Assembly (NCBI GenBank): GCA_024449915.1
Contig: JAMZAV010003082.1
Location: 62,001 to 126,000 of the forward strand
DNA: 64,000 nt
From: Sweltsa coloradensis
Taxonomy: Eukaryota > Arthropoda > Insecta > Plecoptera > Chloroperlidae
Direction: 5' to 3'
Shown here one piece after another: positions 1 through 10,200 of this stretch (position 1 is its first letter; each line of letters opens with the position of its first letter). A model generated the notes under the pieces. The model saw only the letters and a list, made by a program, of their open reading frames with translations. It did no database searches and was not told the DNA's origin. The position numbers and the translations under genes are program-made.

Positions 1-1618
1 GTTATTTATAGTAATAGGTTGTAAATATTTCAAATCAAGATGAGATAAATGAATTCTTCAATAAAGCAAGTAATAAGATTTACAATTCAACAAGGAAAAG
101 CTAGTGGTATTTGTTATTTAAAAGAAAATATATATATATATTTTTTTAAATTTAATTTAATAAAATAAATAATTACGTTTGTTTCCCTGAGAAATGATCT
201 TTTTTGGAAAAAGTATTTTTTAAATTTAAAAATATTATACGTTCTTAAATTACGAAGTGTATACTTATTTTTAAATAAGTCTAATTTTAAAGAACGTTTA
301 TGTAAACGAAAAATGAGATCAATCTTTAACAATGTCTCAACTGGTCATCAACCACGTTAACGTATTAAAAGCTCTCCACAATTTATTGAAACCTTCCCGT
401 ATTGCATTGTTTAAAACCTCTGAAAAAGCTCTCATCCACTTTATTACATAGTGTATAATATTTTAACTGGATGATGTTCAAAGTTTTAAAATATTATGTA
501 TCCTAAAATTTAAAAAAAAAGGTTATGAAGTATATAAAATCTTTTTTCCAAAATAGTTCTGAAAAATTAATACATCAGTTAAAGAAAAATAAAGGAATTA
601 ATTTGAAATTATAAAATATTAGTCATGACTTTCATTTGTTTAAATTAAAATGAGAGAAATTAAATGTTATAAATCAAATGATGCAAATATGCGAGGATAG
701 AGAAAAAACATTTGACACTTAGGATATCGTTAGAACTAGATCGTCCTCTTTTAAACACAAAATTATACATAAAATTATACTTGACGAGAAGGACAAATTT
801 TTTACGTTCAATGTTCGCATTAAGACATGCTTTGTCAAGTTGAAACACTTATTTGATTTCTGATGTTCTCATTAATATCAGGTAAAATGAGAAAATATTA
901 ACCCACCTCTTCTTTGAATAGCAAATTTTTACAAAATAACTTCGCGGGAACGATCGCGAGTTAATTAAATGTTGACGAGAGCTCTTCAAGATAATCAGTG
1001 ACTAGATATTAACAAATAATTGATTGAGCATTGGATGAATATAAGCATATGTTGTTATATACGAATTAGGGTGAAAGCGACATAACGCGTAATGACTTAT
1101 TTATTTATATTTTTTCATTTATTTAACGTCTACCCTATTCAGTTAAAAACTGATTTACAAAGGAAAGGTAAAAAATCTAATTACATAGATGCAGACAAAA
1201 CAATGAACATAGTTAAGTAAATATTTGAAATTGGAACGAAAAAATGCAAATAGAAAAGATACATTTCAAATCAAAGTATTATCTATTAATGTTTAAAAAT
1301 ATTTCAAATCAAAACGATGTAAATAAATTGACTACGTCTTGAAAGTGAATTCTTAAATAAAGCTTTCAATAAAATGAAATAAAAATAAATTAACTGTATA
1401 CAAGTAAGAAGATTTTTAATAAGACGAGGGAAAAACTAATGCTAATCGTTATTTAAAAGAAATACTTTAGTTTAATAAAATAAAGAATTACGTTTGTTTC
1501 CCTTGAAGAAAAAGTTTTAAAACTTGAAAGTTGTAGGAAAATCATGTACAGAATATAGATAACATTAACAAGTCATGAAATAATTTTCAATACATTTCAT
1601 TTTATTTTTAATTTTTTT
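1..1618. other. AT-rich DNA with a diverged direct repeat, no gene seen
   Basis: No credible coding region is visible; short open frames here are low-complexity. Bases about 25-195 and 1295-1505 are related in direct orientation. Both run from AATATTTCAAATCAA through a TTATTTAAAAGAAA block to ATTACGTTTGTTTCCC, so a repeat of roughly 170-210 bp recurs about 1.28 kb apart. No promoter or RNA gene could be supported. Confidence 0.5.
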
Positions 1619-3362
1619 TTCAACAAATCAATTCATACATACAAAATTAGCGACATCACAAAATCAAACAATATTTTAAAAATCGAATATGAAGCTAAAC
1701 ACTAGTGTAAAGTTTATCTACATGAAAAATCAATATAATCATCATGAAACGTAAATAAAATATCAACATTGGTATCAAAATGTAAAGTTGAGGAGACAGT
1801 TAAATTAATAACTACAAAAACTACAAGTTTATACGCATGGACTTGTAAATTTTGTAATTGTTTATAATTGTGAGGTAGAATGATAGTTAAAAGATGATTT
1901 ATTTGAAGACTTTTACACCATATGGAGTTATTTATCTTTCTCAGTTCATGACTAACGTTAACTTATGTTGATTTTTACAAAAAAAACAAAAAAAATACCT
2001 TATAATTTTTTTCAAACAAAACAATTTATACATCCAAAATTGACGACATCACAATAATCAATCAATATTTTTAAAATCGAATTTGTAGTTAAACACTATT
2101 GTAGAGTTTATCTACATGAAAAATCAATATCATCATGAAACGAAAATAAAATATAAACATTGCTATCGAAATGTAAAGTTGAGGAGATAGTAAAATTAAT
2201 AAATACAAAAACTACGAAAAGTTTATACGCATGGGCTTGTAAACTTTGTAATTTTTTTAATAATTGAGAGGTAGTATGATAGTTGAAAGATGATTTATTT
2301 GAAGACTTTTACACCATATGGAGTTAATTATCTTTCTCAGTTCATGACTAACGTTAATTTATGTTGATTTTTACAAAAATTATGTTAATGTGAACGAAGT
2401 ATGAATGAAATGTAGTACAATTTTAAAAATTGAATCATACACAATTAAAGATTTATAAATTGACACTGTTGTTTTCTTTCCATGTAGTAAAAGGTAAAAT
2501 AAATACTCTAATAAAGGATTTTTTTTTAAACAAATCAATTCATACATACAAAATTGGCATGGACTTGTAAACTTTGTAATTTTTTTTATAATTGAGAGGT
2601 AGTATGATAGTTGAAAGATGATTTATTTGTAGACTTTTACACCAGATGGAGTTATTTATCTTTCTCAGTTCATGACTAACGTTAGCTTATGTTGATTTTT
2701 ACAAAAATTATGTTAATGTGAACGAAGTAGTGAATGAAATGAAGTACAATTTAAAAATTGAATCATACACAATGAAAGATTTATAAATTCACTCTGTTGT
2801 TTTATTTCCATGTAGTAAAAGGTAAAACAAATACTCTTATAAAGGATTTTTTTCAATCAAATCAATTCATACATACAAAATAGAAGATATCAAATAATAA
2901 ATCAATATTTTAAAAATCAAATCTGAAGTTAAACATTATTGTAAAGGTTATTTACATGAAAAATCAATATCATCATCATGAAACGTAATTAAAATATAAA
3001 CATTGCTATCGAAATGTAAAGTTGAGGAAACCGTTAAATTAATAACTACAAAAACTGCAACAAGTTTATATGCATGAACTTGTAAATGTTGTAATTTTTA
3101 TACTTAAAAAATGGTATGTCAGGTGGGAGATGATTTATTTGAAGACTTTTACGTTGTATGGAGTTATTTATCTTTCTCAGTTAATGCCTAACGTTGACTT
3201 ATGTCGATTTTTACAAAAATTATGTTAATGCGAACGAAGAAGTGAATGAAATGTAGTACAATTTTAAAAATTGAATCTTACACAATGAAAGATTTATAAA
3301 TTGACACTCCGTTGTTTTATTTCCATGTAGAAAAATGTAAAATAAATACTCTTATAAACGTA
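1619..3362. repeat. Tandem array, unit about 515 bp, four copies, two shortened
   Basis: Copies begin near 1619, 2009, 2526 and 2849, each opening with a T-run then a form of CAAATCAATTCATACATACA. Each contains GTAAAGTTGAGGA, then GATGATTTATTTGAAGAC, then GGAGTTATTTATCTTTCTCA. The second and fourth copies are full length at about 515 bp. The first lacks roughly the last 130 bp (from the TTATGTTAATGTGAACGAAG block on). The third jumps from CATACAAAATTGG directly to CATGGACTTGTAAAC, losing about 190 bp internally. The unit has no coding potential. It looks like a local satellite or expanded minisatellite. Confidence 0.85.
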
Positions 3363-4500
3363 AATATTACTAAATTTACACTAAGTTATAGGGTATAAAT
3401 ACAAATATTTTTTGATTGTACAAAGCCAAAGTAATGACGTCCTTGATCAAATTAATATTTATTTAAAAATAGTATGGACATATCCTTTCATTGATTGATT
3501 GGTGTAGGACTCATACTTAACTAATCGTGACGATGCTACATGACATTGACTTTACTACCTTTTAAAACGCTTATATGTAAATATTTATTTTACTTGACGT
3601 CAATACAGAACTGCATTATATACTTAAAATCATATTATTTGATAATAGTTTTAAAAATTTAATTGTATGAATTCATATCATTTTTAATTTTGTCATTATA
3701 CGTATAATGGCCAGTTCTTTCTTAATTATTACGTAGACATTTTTCTTCATAACATTATGAAGGAAAAACATTAATGATGATGTTAAAGTATTTTATATTT
3801 CCAGTGTTATCATTGTGTTTCTATATTTCTGATAGATAGTTAAGTTATAGTAAACTATAAAGTTATTTCATAAAAAATAACTAGTAATTATCTATACTCA
3901 TATTTATTTGTATAAGCTGCACATGAATCACGTTTTATTTTATTGCTGTAGTGTTACAATAAAAATGATAATAAAACGCTGTAGTAAATAAAATCTCTCC
4001 GATTTAAGTGAGAAAAACTTATAAAATGTATGACATTTTTTTTAAATGACAGTATTATAATTCGTTTATTTTGTGGGAAAATTGAAACTTGCGCGATAAA
4101 ATTGGGAGATTTTTTTTTTGCAGTTTTGAAAATCCCCCAATAAATTCTCACCATTTAAAATATTTATAAGACGTAATTCTCTGCATTGGTCATTTAATAA
4201 AACTTCTTCCACTGTGTGCGGACAATATTGTTTATTTTATTTATTTTGTAAGATTCGTGGATTTTCCTTGAAACATATCTTGTCTAATTTTAGTAAAGAA
4301 TGTTTAAAAAATGATACGCTAATAAAAACATTCTACAAGAAAAAGTGCTGATGTAGATTTTTTATTTCAACACGTGCGCAAAATGCTGACTCGACAATAA
4401 CATGTTTCAACTCGAATTTTCCCGATATTATAAATCATTGAAGATGAATCAATCAATATCAGTACAAGTTTGAACGCTGAGCAGAACAGTTCGTCTCATC
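3363..4500. other. AT-rich spacer upstream of an unidentified ORF
   Basis: Nothing recognisable. The bases just before 4501 read AGCAGAACAGTTCGTCTCATC and lead into an ATG. A transcription start could lie here, but no TATA box or other element is clear enough to call. Confidence 0.35.
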
Positions 4501-5047
4501 ATGAATACGTCACAAGGTTATAATACAGCAGTGAGTGAAGAAAGCCAATTTTCAATTGTGCTGAAAACTTTATTCTTTCTCAACGAATCTCGTACAAAAA
4601 TGTTGGTGGTTGGTCTACATGCGCGAGAGGGATTCGAACCGTACGTGCACATTTTACCTACTTCTGGACGGGGGATTCGATTGAAGCTAAAACATTGGAG
4701 TGATTGGTTTGCGTTCAAAGAGTGATAGTGCTGTTGGTATATACCTTGGACAAATATCCTGTCAAAATATAATCAAGTATGAAACATGTATTACGAAACT
4801 ACTGTACCGTTACGATATTATGTATCGAGAAATATATCATTGGTATTGTGAACTACTTATAAATATGAAACGAAAATTTGATTTTGAAATGGGATTGAAT
4901 GTAGAAAACAATAGTATATACGATTTTGTACGTGATTATATTGCCAATCTTTATCAAAATGAAAAATATGTCACTGAGAAGTTTCAAATGATTGTCGATG
5001 AATTGGGTGTTGAATATATCGCAAATGATTTATCAATAAAAGTGTAA
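4501..5047 (+). pseudogene. Unidentified intronless protein, one frameshift
   Basis: Two overlapping plus-strand frames, 4501-4725 and about 4700-5047, join into one protein of about 180 residues if a single base is added or removed near 4720-4730. The start is the ATG at 4501. The first part contains GFEPYVHILPTSGRGIRLKL followed by a tryptophan-rich KHWSDWFAF. This G-rich strand then Lx..W pattern loosely recalls PC4-type single-strand DNA-binding folds, but that is a weak guess. The C-terminal part is charged and helical-looking, ending IANDLSIKV. No family is recognised. An open frame of this length with a single break stands out in such AT-rich surroundings. It could be a small gene, or an ORF of a large DNA transposon or an endogenous virus-like element. 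The frameshift may be a sequencing error. Confidence 0.4.
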
Positions 5048-5339
5048 AATGTATTCGCATAGTGAATAATGATTTTGTTCCTATATCCTTTCCTGCAAGG
5101 TCATTCATCCCGGATGATAATTTTCATGTGGTTAGAATGATGACATATTCAAGTTTAAACTTGTCTATAATGCAACCTCTTATTTCCGGTGAAATATAAA
5201 ATGCTGACTTTCAATTATGCAATAATAAGGTAGAGTTTTATGAGAAACAGAATATTTCTTGCTGACGTTTGTATTTTCATGTATAGACATGTCAGCGCAA
5301 AGCATTTCATGCAACTCGTTTAGAAATTTAAAAAAATTG
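5048..5339. other. Spacer, nothing recognised
   Basis: A short AT-rich stretch between the unidentified ORF and the GC-richer composite repeat. No coding, RNA or repeat signal was seen. Confidence 0.3.
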
Positions 5340-5760
5340 TCATTTTGCTAGCTTATGTTGTTCAAGACCGCGAGCATTGGATCCTCAGAATAATATTTAA
5401 ATAGCGCGGGTTAAGACTTAGACTTTTGAGGGTTACCCTCCTTACATTGATATTTTGAAATACGCGGGCAGTGACGCCTTATTGGATCCTCAGAATGGTA
5501 TAGGGTATTTAAATACGCGGGTATGCTTTGGCTGCTGCTTAAGCCCTTATGGCAAATTTGAAAAAAGCGCGGGCCGTGACGTCATGACGCGTAGGCCCAT
5601 TGGTGTTTAAGTCCGCGAGGACTGGATCCTCAGAAACGTATAGACTATTTGAATACTATGCGCGCTAATGAAAACACTTAACAGGGTATTAGTTAATAGC
5701 CTGTGTGACGTCATGAGGAGGCGTGGTTTATCTGAAGCTATAATAAGTATCAACAATTAT
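5340..5760. repeat. Short repeats around GGATCCTCAGAA with CRE-like sites
   Basis: The string TGGATCCTCAGAA occurs three times, near 5379, 5483 and 5623. The first two are followed within about 35 bp by an (A)TTTAAATA...GCGGG block. GCGCGGG or ACGCGGG recurs between them. Two perfect TGACGTCA palindromes (the CREB/ATF site) lie near 5578 and 5707. The block sits directly upstream of a tRNA-like segment and the ATGGCG array, and TTGGATCCTC returns at about 6445 at the far end. The whole 5.34-6.47 kb region may therefore be one composite repeat. It is much richer in CpG than its flanks. Confidence 0.55.
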
Positions 5761-5778
5761 CCATTGCGTTGCATGTGT

Positions 5779-5855
5779 CTCGGTAGCCGAGCGGCTAAGG
5801 CGGCGAGCTAGTAATCCAAGGTCGCCCGAGGTGCTCATAGTTCGAGCCCGAGCAA
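5779..5855 (+). tRNA. tRNA-Ser-like relic (pseudogene or SINE head)
   Basis: GTCTCGGTAGCCGAGCGG followed by CTAAGGC gives a Ser/Leu-type D arm with a GCC/GGC stem, matching RNA polymerase III box A. An anticodon-like loop CTAGTAA and an extended variable region follow, then a B-box-like AGTTCGAGCCC. The anticodon and T stems do not pair properly and the acceptor ends do not match, so this is not a working tRNA. A T-run follows at about 5863. It is best read as a decayed tRNA or the head of a SINE. Confidence 0.4.
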
Positions 5856-5989
5856 AACTGTCGACTTTTTTCCTTGCAATATTAAATCAGAAAATAAATA
5901 CGAATTAAAAAATAATATATCAGTGAAATTCAAAGTACCAAAAATGGTTACTAGAGCGCGTGGAGCGCGCGGAACGCCAAGAAGTGGCG

Positions 5990-6425
5990 CGATATTTGAA
6001 AATTCGAAAATGGTGACGAGGACACGGCAAAGATGACGGCGAAACTAAAATGGCGGTAGAGCTAAAATGGCGCTCGACCTAAAATGGCGACCAAGATGGC
6101 GGTAAAACTAAAATGGCGCTCGAACGAAAATGGCGGCCAAGATGGTGGTCGACCTAAAATGGCTGTTGAGCGAAAATGGCGGTCGACCTAAAATGGCGGC
6201 TGAACAAAAATGGCGGCCAAGATGGCGGCAGAGCTAAAATGTCGGCCAAGATGGCGGCCAAGCTAAAATGGCGGCCGGAAACAAAATGGCGACTGGAAAT
6301 TCAAAATGGCGGACAAAATGGCGGACGGAAACACGTGACCGGAACCAAAATGGCGGCCGGAAACAAGATGGCGACCGGAAACAAAATGGCGGCCGGAAAC
6401 AAGATGGCGGCTGTCACGTGACCGG
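5990..6425 (+). repeat. ATGGCG-rich minisatellite (YY1-like motif array)
   Basis: About 19 exact ATGGCG cores plus several one-base variants lie in some 400 bp, mostly as AAAATGGCGGCC or AAGATGGCGGC, spaced irregularly by 8-25 bp. AAnATGGCGGC matches the known binding consensus of the zinc-finger factor YY1. The distal half adds several CCGGAA (ETS-type) sites and two CACGTGACCGGAA blocks, each with an E-box, near 6332 and 6414. Open frames across it are artefacts of the repeat. Whether it has any regulatory activity is inference. Confidence 0.8.
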
Positions 6426-6502
6426 AAATACGTCATCGACGCCATATTGGATCCTCGAGGATCCTCTTTATGGTGCTCTAGCTACGGCCTATTTACCCTA
6501 CT

Positions 6503-6713
6503 AACCCCTCCACTTTGACTATCTCCCCGACGGCGACGACAAAGACAACACGGACAGATGATGGCACAGACGGAGACGACCACGACGTGGAGGAACCCCT
6601 GCCCTCCCCATATGCATGTGGGCTGGTTCTGACCAGCACAGGCCTGTCAACCCCTTGTCCCCCCGCGTCATCCCTTACGTCCCTTCCTTGTAAAGCAATA
6701 TCCAATCAATCAA
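6503..6713 (+). mobile_element. SINE family S1, copy 1 (internally deleted)
   Basis: This copy shares the GC-rich S1 body: CTCCCCGACGGCGACGAC, then GGAGACGACCACGACGTGG, then CTGGTTCTGACCAGCACAGG. It ends in GTAAAGCAATATCCAATCAATCAA. Related copies lie at 28437-28690, 48950-49249 and 50562-50916. This one lacks the CGTCTCGATTAGCCAAG...GAGAC segment that precedes the tail in two of the others. The tail is an AATC-type simple repeat, typical of LINE-mobilised SINEs. Its 5' end is truncated relative to the copy at 50.56 kb. Confidence 0.75.
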
Positions 6714-7012
6714 TTTCTCATTCTTAATTTTCTACACGCCGCGATTACCCTCATCGCATACTCTCGGTACTACAGTATTCACTGCAATTTTTTTTATCTC
6801 GATTCCCCTGTGTTTGTTTAAGTGTTGTGTGCTTTTCACGTAGGTGAGTAGCTACATAATGACTAAAATTAAATTGATCAATAAATATCGGCGACAATTA
6901 AGTATAGTCGCGATGAACCTTACTGCAAATTTAGTAAATTACTTTCTATAAATTGATTACTCACCTTAGAGTCCATGTGGTACTGTCATTAATACGCTTT
7001 TAGAAACGTCAT
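6714..7012. other. Spacer, nothing recognised
   Basis: Unique-looking sequence between the S1 SINE and the first piece of family X. No feature can be supported. Confidence 0.3.
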
Positions 7013-7066
7013 ATGCATATAACGTGCAGCGTCGATATGACCTCGCCGCCCCGCACCTTTTCACTA
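7013..7066 (+). repeat. Family X, copy 1, left fragment
   Basis: CGTCGATATGACCTCGCCGC followed by CCGCACCTTTTCACTACCACCT matches the interior of the uninterrupted X copy near 61260-61305. The match breaks where the inverted-repeat element begins and resumes at about 8319. Confidence 0.6.
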
Positions 7067-8318
7067 CCACCTGGACCCTATTCTCGAGTTTTCTCACTGG
7101 CTTTTCACGGCGTGAAATGGGAGTGTGATGTGAGTTCACACACTGACGGCGGGTTGCTATTCTCGACTCTCGATTTCGCAGGTTTTGTGAGTGTAATCAC
7201 TCACTCACTCGAAGACACTGTCACGTTTCAAAACCCTTGTGACATCTCTCACAAAGTAATTGGGCCGTAATATATATCATAAAATAGCATGCGTACACTT
7301 CTTTAATATTGTTTAGAATGTAATTTTAAGTGAAATGTACCATCAATCACGGCATAGACATATAAAATGTTGAACTACTTTGAACTATTTCTACGCGCAA
7401 GCCTACCCTAGGCTCCTACCGTCGGGATGTTAACAAGCCACATAACCACAAAATGCATCACATAATATTTGGTTAATTAAGTACTTAATATTAAAACATA
7501 CCCCATAACCGTAGAGTCAACACAGTATTTTAATTTAATATTTTGCATTACTTTACAAGTCGTTGTCCTTACGCAAGCCTACCATCTAGGCTTCCTACAG
7601 TCGGGATGTAAACAAACCACTAACCACAAAATGCATCACGTAATATTTTGTTATGTACTTGATATTAAAACATACCCCATAACCGTAGAGTCAACACAGT
7701 ATTTAATTTAATATGTTGCATTACTTTACACGTCGTTGTCCTTACGCAAGCCTACCCTCTAGGCTCCTACAGTCAGCATGTAAACAAGCCACTAACCATA
7801 AAATGCATCACGTAATATTTTGTTATGTACTTGATATTAAAACATACCCATAACAGCTGTAGACAACACAGTATTTTAATTAAATATTTTGCATGCAGGG
7901 TGTACACAACTTAGTATTTACTTCACTTTATTCATGTTATTTCGCCAGCTTCAAGACATAATGCGTTTGGGTAGCCTACGAAGGAGCAACTCAAACTCAA
8001 CTCCTAGCAAGCAAGTGCTTCACATCACTGCTACCCCACCGCTCTGCGTGTCCCGTTAGACGAGCCAAGGGAGGGTTGCTATTGCCGGGTGAAAGAGCTG
8101 TTTTAAACCTATTTGAATCCTATTGGTTAGTGGTTCGCGGGGTGAAATTGGCTAGCCTCGTTGCAGGGTCCCAGTGAGAGCCTTGTGAGTGGGAGAATTC
8201 GTTCTCAATTTTATCTCGAGAATAGCATTTGGTGCGTTTTGTGACTCACACATCGCAATGTGTGTTGAGTTCACTCACATGAGTGGGAATTTCACAAATT
8301 TCGAGAATAAAGGTCCTG
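7067..8318. mobile_element. Terminal-inverted-repeat element inserted in family X
   Basis: The left end begins GGACCCTATTCTCGA and the right end is the complement of GGACCTTTATTCTCGA. Behind these, roughly 110-150 bp on each side are imperfect inverted copies, sharing GTGAGTTCAcaca-type and GCTATTCTCGA blocks. The interior holds a three-unit satellite at 7390-7905 and no transposase. The surrounding sequence on both sides belongs to family X, which supports a real insertion. The target duplication is not clear. A non-autonomous foldback or MITE-like DNA element is the likeliest reading. Confidence 0.6.
7390..7905. repeat. Tandem repeat, unit about 175 bp, three copies
   Basis: CGCAAGCCTACC starts units near 7395, 7573 and 7745, spaced 178 and 172 bp. 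Each runs through GGCTCCTAC, AACCACAAAATGCATCAC and a CAACACAGTATTT block. The array lies wholly inside the inverted-repeat element. Confidence 0.88.
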
Positions 8319-8700
8319 CATGCAAGCAGCGGTAAGCCCCGCCTCGCAGTCTGCCTGTAGTTCTTGTCGTAGGCGGACGTGTTTCGTGCCCGCTGTTCAT
8401 CATGTTCTTACAGGGCCTCCACAGCACAAGGAGTTGGGTTCAATTGCTATTGAGTGTGGTGTTTGAGCAAGTATTGCTGTTGTGTCCTCGCATCATTCTG
8501 ATTAATGTTTTTTAAATAAGGCGATGGTCTGATCTGGTTTAGGTTTAGTTCTCTCTTCATTCTGCCCTGCTTGTCGGGGAAGCACTCATCATCTCACTAA
8601 AATCACTTTTGTGCTCTGTCTGTCCTGCCTAATCTAATGTAATCTAATCTGATCTAATCTGTCCAAGCCTCGTCTGCAGTTCTGTGCTAGGTAGCTAAAA
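8319..8700 (+). repeat. Family X, copy 1, right part
   Basis: TTCTTGTCGTAGGCGGACGTGTTT and GGGGAAGCACTC align in order with the X copy at 61340-61640 (TTCTTGTCCCAGGCGGACGTGTTT, AGAGAAGCACTC). No coding potential is evident. The family could be a long terminal repeat or an untranslated part of a larger element. Confidence 0.6.
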
Positions 8701-9070
8701 TTACTTAAAAATTCTCACGAACAAGATTGAGAGTAACCTATGAAATATTCCTGTGTCTGAAGGGCACTTAAAAATACGCTTTAATTATAAAAGGGTAGGA
8801 TTGTATCGTCTCAACCCTTTTGAATAGGGCCATATTGCCGTTGGTGGTCGACTGGTTTGTCACCCTCCTTCGGTGCTTGTTTCTTTTCTTTTTAAGTTAG
8901 TTAGGTTAGTCTCATCGTGCCTGGGAATGGGTACAATAAATAAATCATTAATATGGTCCAGTTTACTAACTATTGCTGACAGTGGTTTTATATCTCGATT
9001 TGGTTGTTCGGGGAAACACTCCGTAGGTGTAAATGTTATTATTTTATACAATCCAGAAATTAAAAAAGTC
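8701..9070. other. Sequence flanking the tRNA-like element
   Basis: No gene. The stretch 8860-9070 could be the body of a minus-strand tRNA-headed SINE, since it lies directly 3' of the tRNA-like segment. No second copy of it occurs in the window to confirm this. Confidence 0.3.
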
Positions 9071-9143
9071 CGCCCCGACCGGGACTCGAACCACGGATCT
9101 CCCACATTCCAGGTGAGCGTCTTAACCCCTAGACCACCAGGAC
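9071..9143 (-). tRNA. tRNA-like sequence, 73 nt, anticodon-position GGA
   Basis: On the minus strand this folds as a class I cloverleaf of exactly 73 nt. The acceptor GTCCTGG pairs with TCGGGGC (with wobbles). The D stem is GTCT/AGAC. The anticodon stem CTCAC/GTGGG holds the loop CTGGAAT. The T loop is TTCGAGT, in a stem with two mismatches. Box A (TGGTCTAGGGG) and box B (GGTTCGAGTCC) are good, and a T6 terminator starts about 3 nt past the 3' end. The body resembles tRNA-Glu, yet the anticodon would read serine codons and the long serine arm is absent. It is therefore probably a tRNA pseudogene or SINE head, not a decoding tRNA. Confidence 0.6.
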
Positions 9144-9452
9144 GGGTGAATACCCGGGCGGGAAAAAAAATTTATGACTCTTTTGTAGAGAATTAAAAAC
9201 CATGAAAACCAATACCTGGTTTATCCAAATCCAATGAAATCTTACTTCTTGAGTTACAGACATTTTACGAATTATTTTTGCGGCCATCTTGTGGACGCCA
9301 TGACAGGTGACTTATTTGCTAATGAGTGTCCCCCGTGAAAGTAACATTCTAATATATTTCTCTACCAGCTCCTAAATTTTGGTGCTGGTTCCCGGATTTG
9401 AAATGGTTTTACGCTTGTTTCCACGGACTACAGTCAGTCAAGTCGGTTCATA

Positions 9453-10200
9453 GTGGTTAGACCTGTTGGTGATCCGCTCCGTCAACATGGGCGTAGATGT
9501 GTGTGTATGGAGAGCCCGTATAGGAAGCTACCGCCAAGGATATTTAAGCAAGTGCTTGCCGTTGTTTTCGAGTTTGACTTTTTTGTAAACTCAGTGTGTT
9601 CGATGTGCAACAATGCCCAAGACTCCGTCATGGTTTTTTCTATGTGTCAAAGTGGTATTTACATCTGTCTTCTCTTGATTTTGCTGTTGATGGCGGGATC
9701 GAGCTTAATCCCGGCCCAGATACTGCAGGTAAACTTGATGAAATTATTGAACAATTAAAAAGCTAGACTCAATTCAAGCTGACATTGATGAGGTTAAAAA
9801 TGTTGTGATGCGATTGGAGACCAAGGCAACCAATTAAAAGGAAAAGTAAGACTTGGAAGACAAGTAGTAACCCCTTGAAGAAGAGAACGAGTCACTGAGA
9901 CAAAATGGGGCGGAAAATGGAAAAAACCAAGTTTATATGGAGAACCAAAAGTCGTCGTAAAATTAATTTTTTAAGGGAGTGATCAGGTGCAGATGGTGTT
10001 GAAAGTGGAGAACGTGGGGTCAAGAAAAAGAAACTAGTGAAAGACAATTATATCGAACTCCATAGAGTATAGACGTGCTCATCGAAAAAACAGATTTAAC
10101 CGTGATCCCAAGTACCCTGATTTTTGTGGTGAAATTTACGTTTTTAAAAAATGCTAAAAAATGGGGGAGTGTAGGTCTAAGTTGAAGGGTCTCAATCATT
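9453..10200 (+). pseudogene. LINE ORF1 with 2A-like peptide and coiled coil
   Basis: An open frame from 9453 encodes about 85 residues, ending in a hydrophobic run (ICLLLILLL). A shift of frame at about 9687 then gives DGGIELNPGPDTA, a 2A-like ribosome-skipping motif (consensus DxExNPGP). Downstream, in shifted frames, come KLDEIIEQL, a heptad-like stretch to LETKATN and EEENESLRQN, which is a coiled coil as expected for LINE ORF1. Near 10050-10140, IELH and HRKNRF...DPKYP fit the start of the RRM-like ORF1 domain. Such 2A peptides are known at the start of CR1-like LINE proteins in sea urchins and other animals. Several single-base breaks make this copy non-coding as written. Confidence 0.65.

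Noticed and set aside
1619..3362. CRISPR-like array
   Set aside because: Units are about 515 bp without spacers, and the genome is eukaryotic.
5779..5855. Functional tRNA-Thr or tRNA-Ser gene
   Set aside because: The anticodon and T stems fail to pair and the acceptor ends do not match.
6176..6504. Frames with KMAAGNKMA-type repeats
   Set aside because: Frame artefacts of the ATGGCG array; no protein family and no flanking exons.
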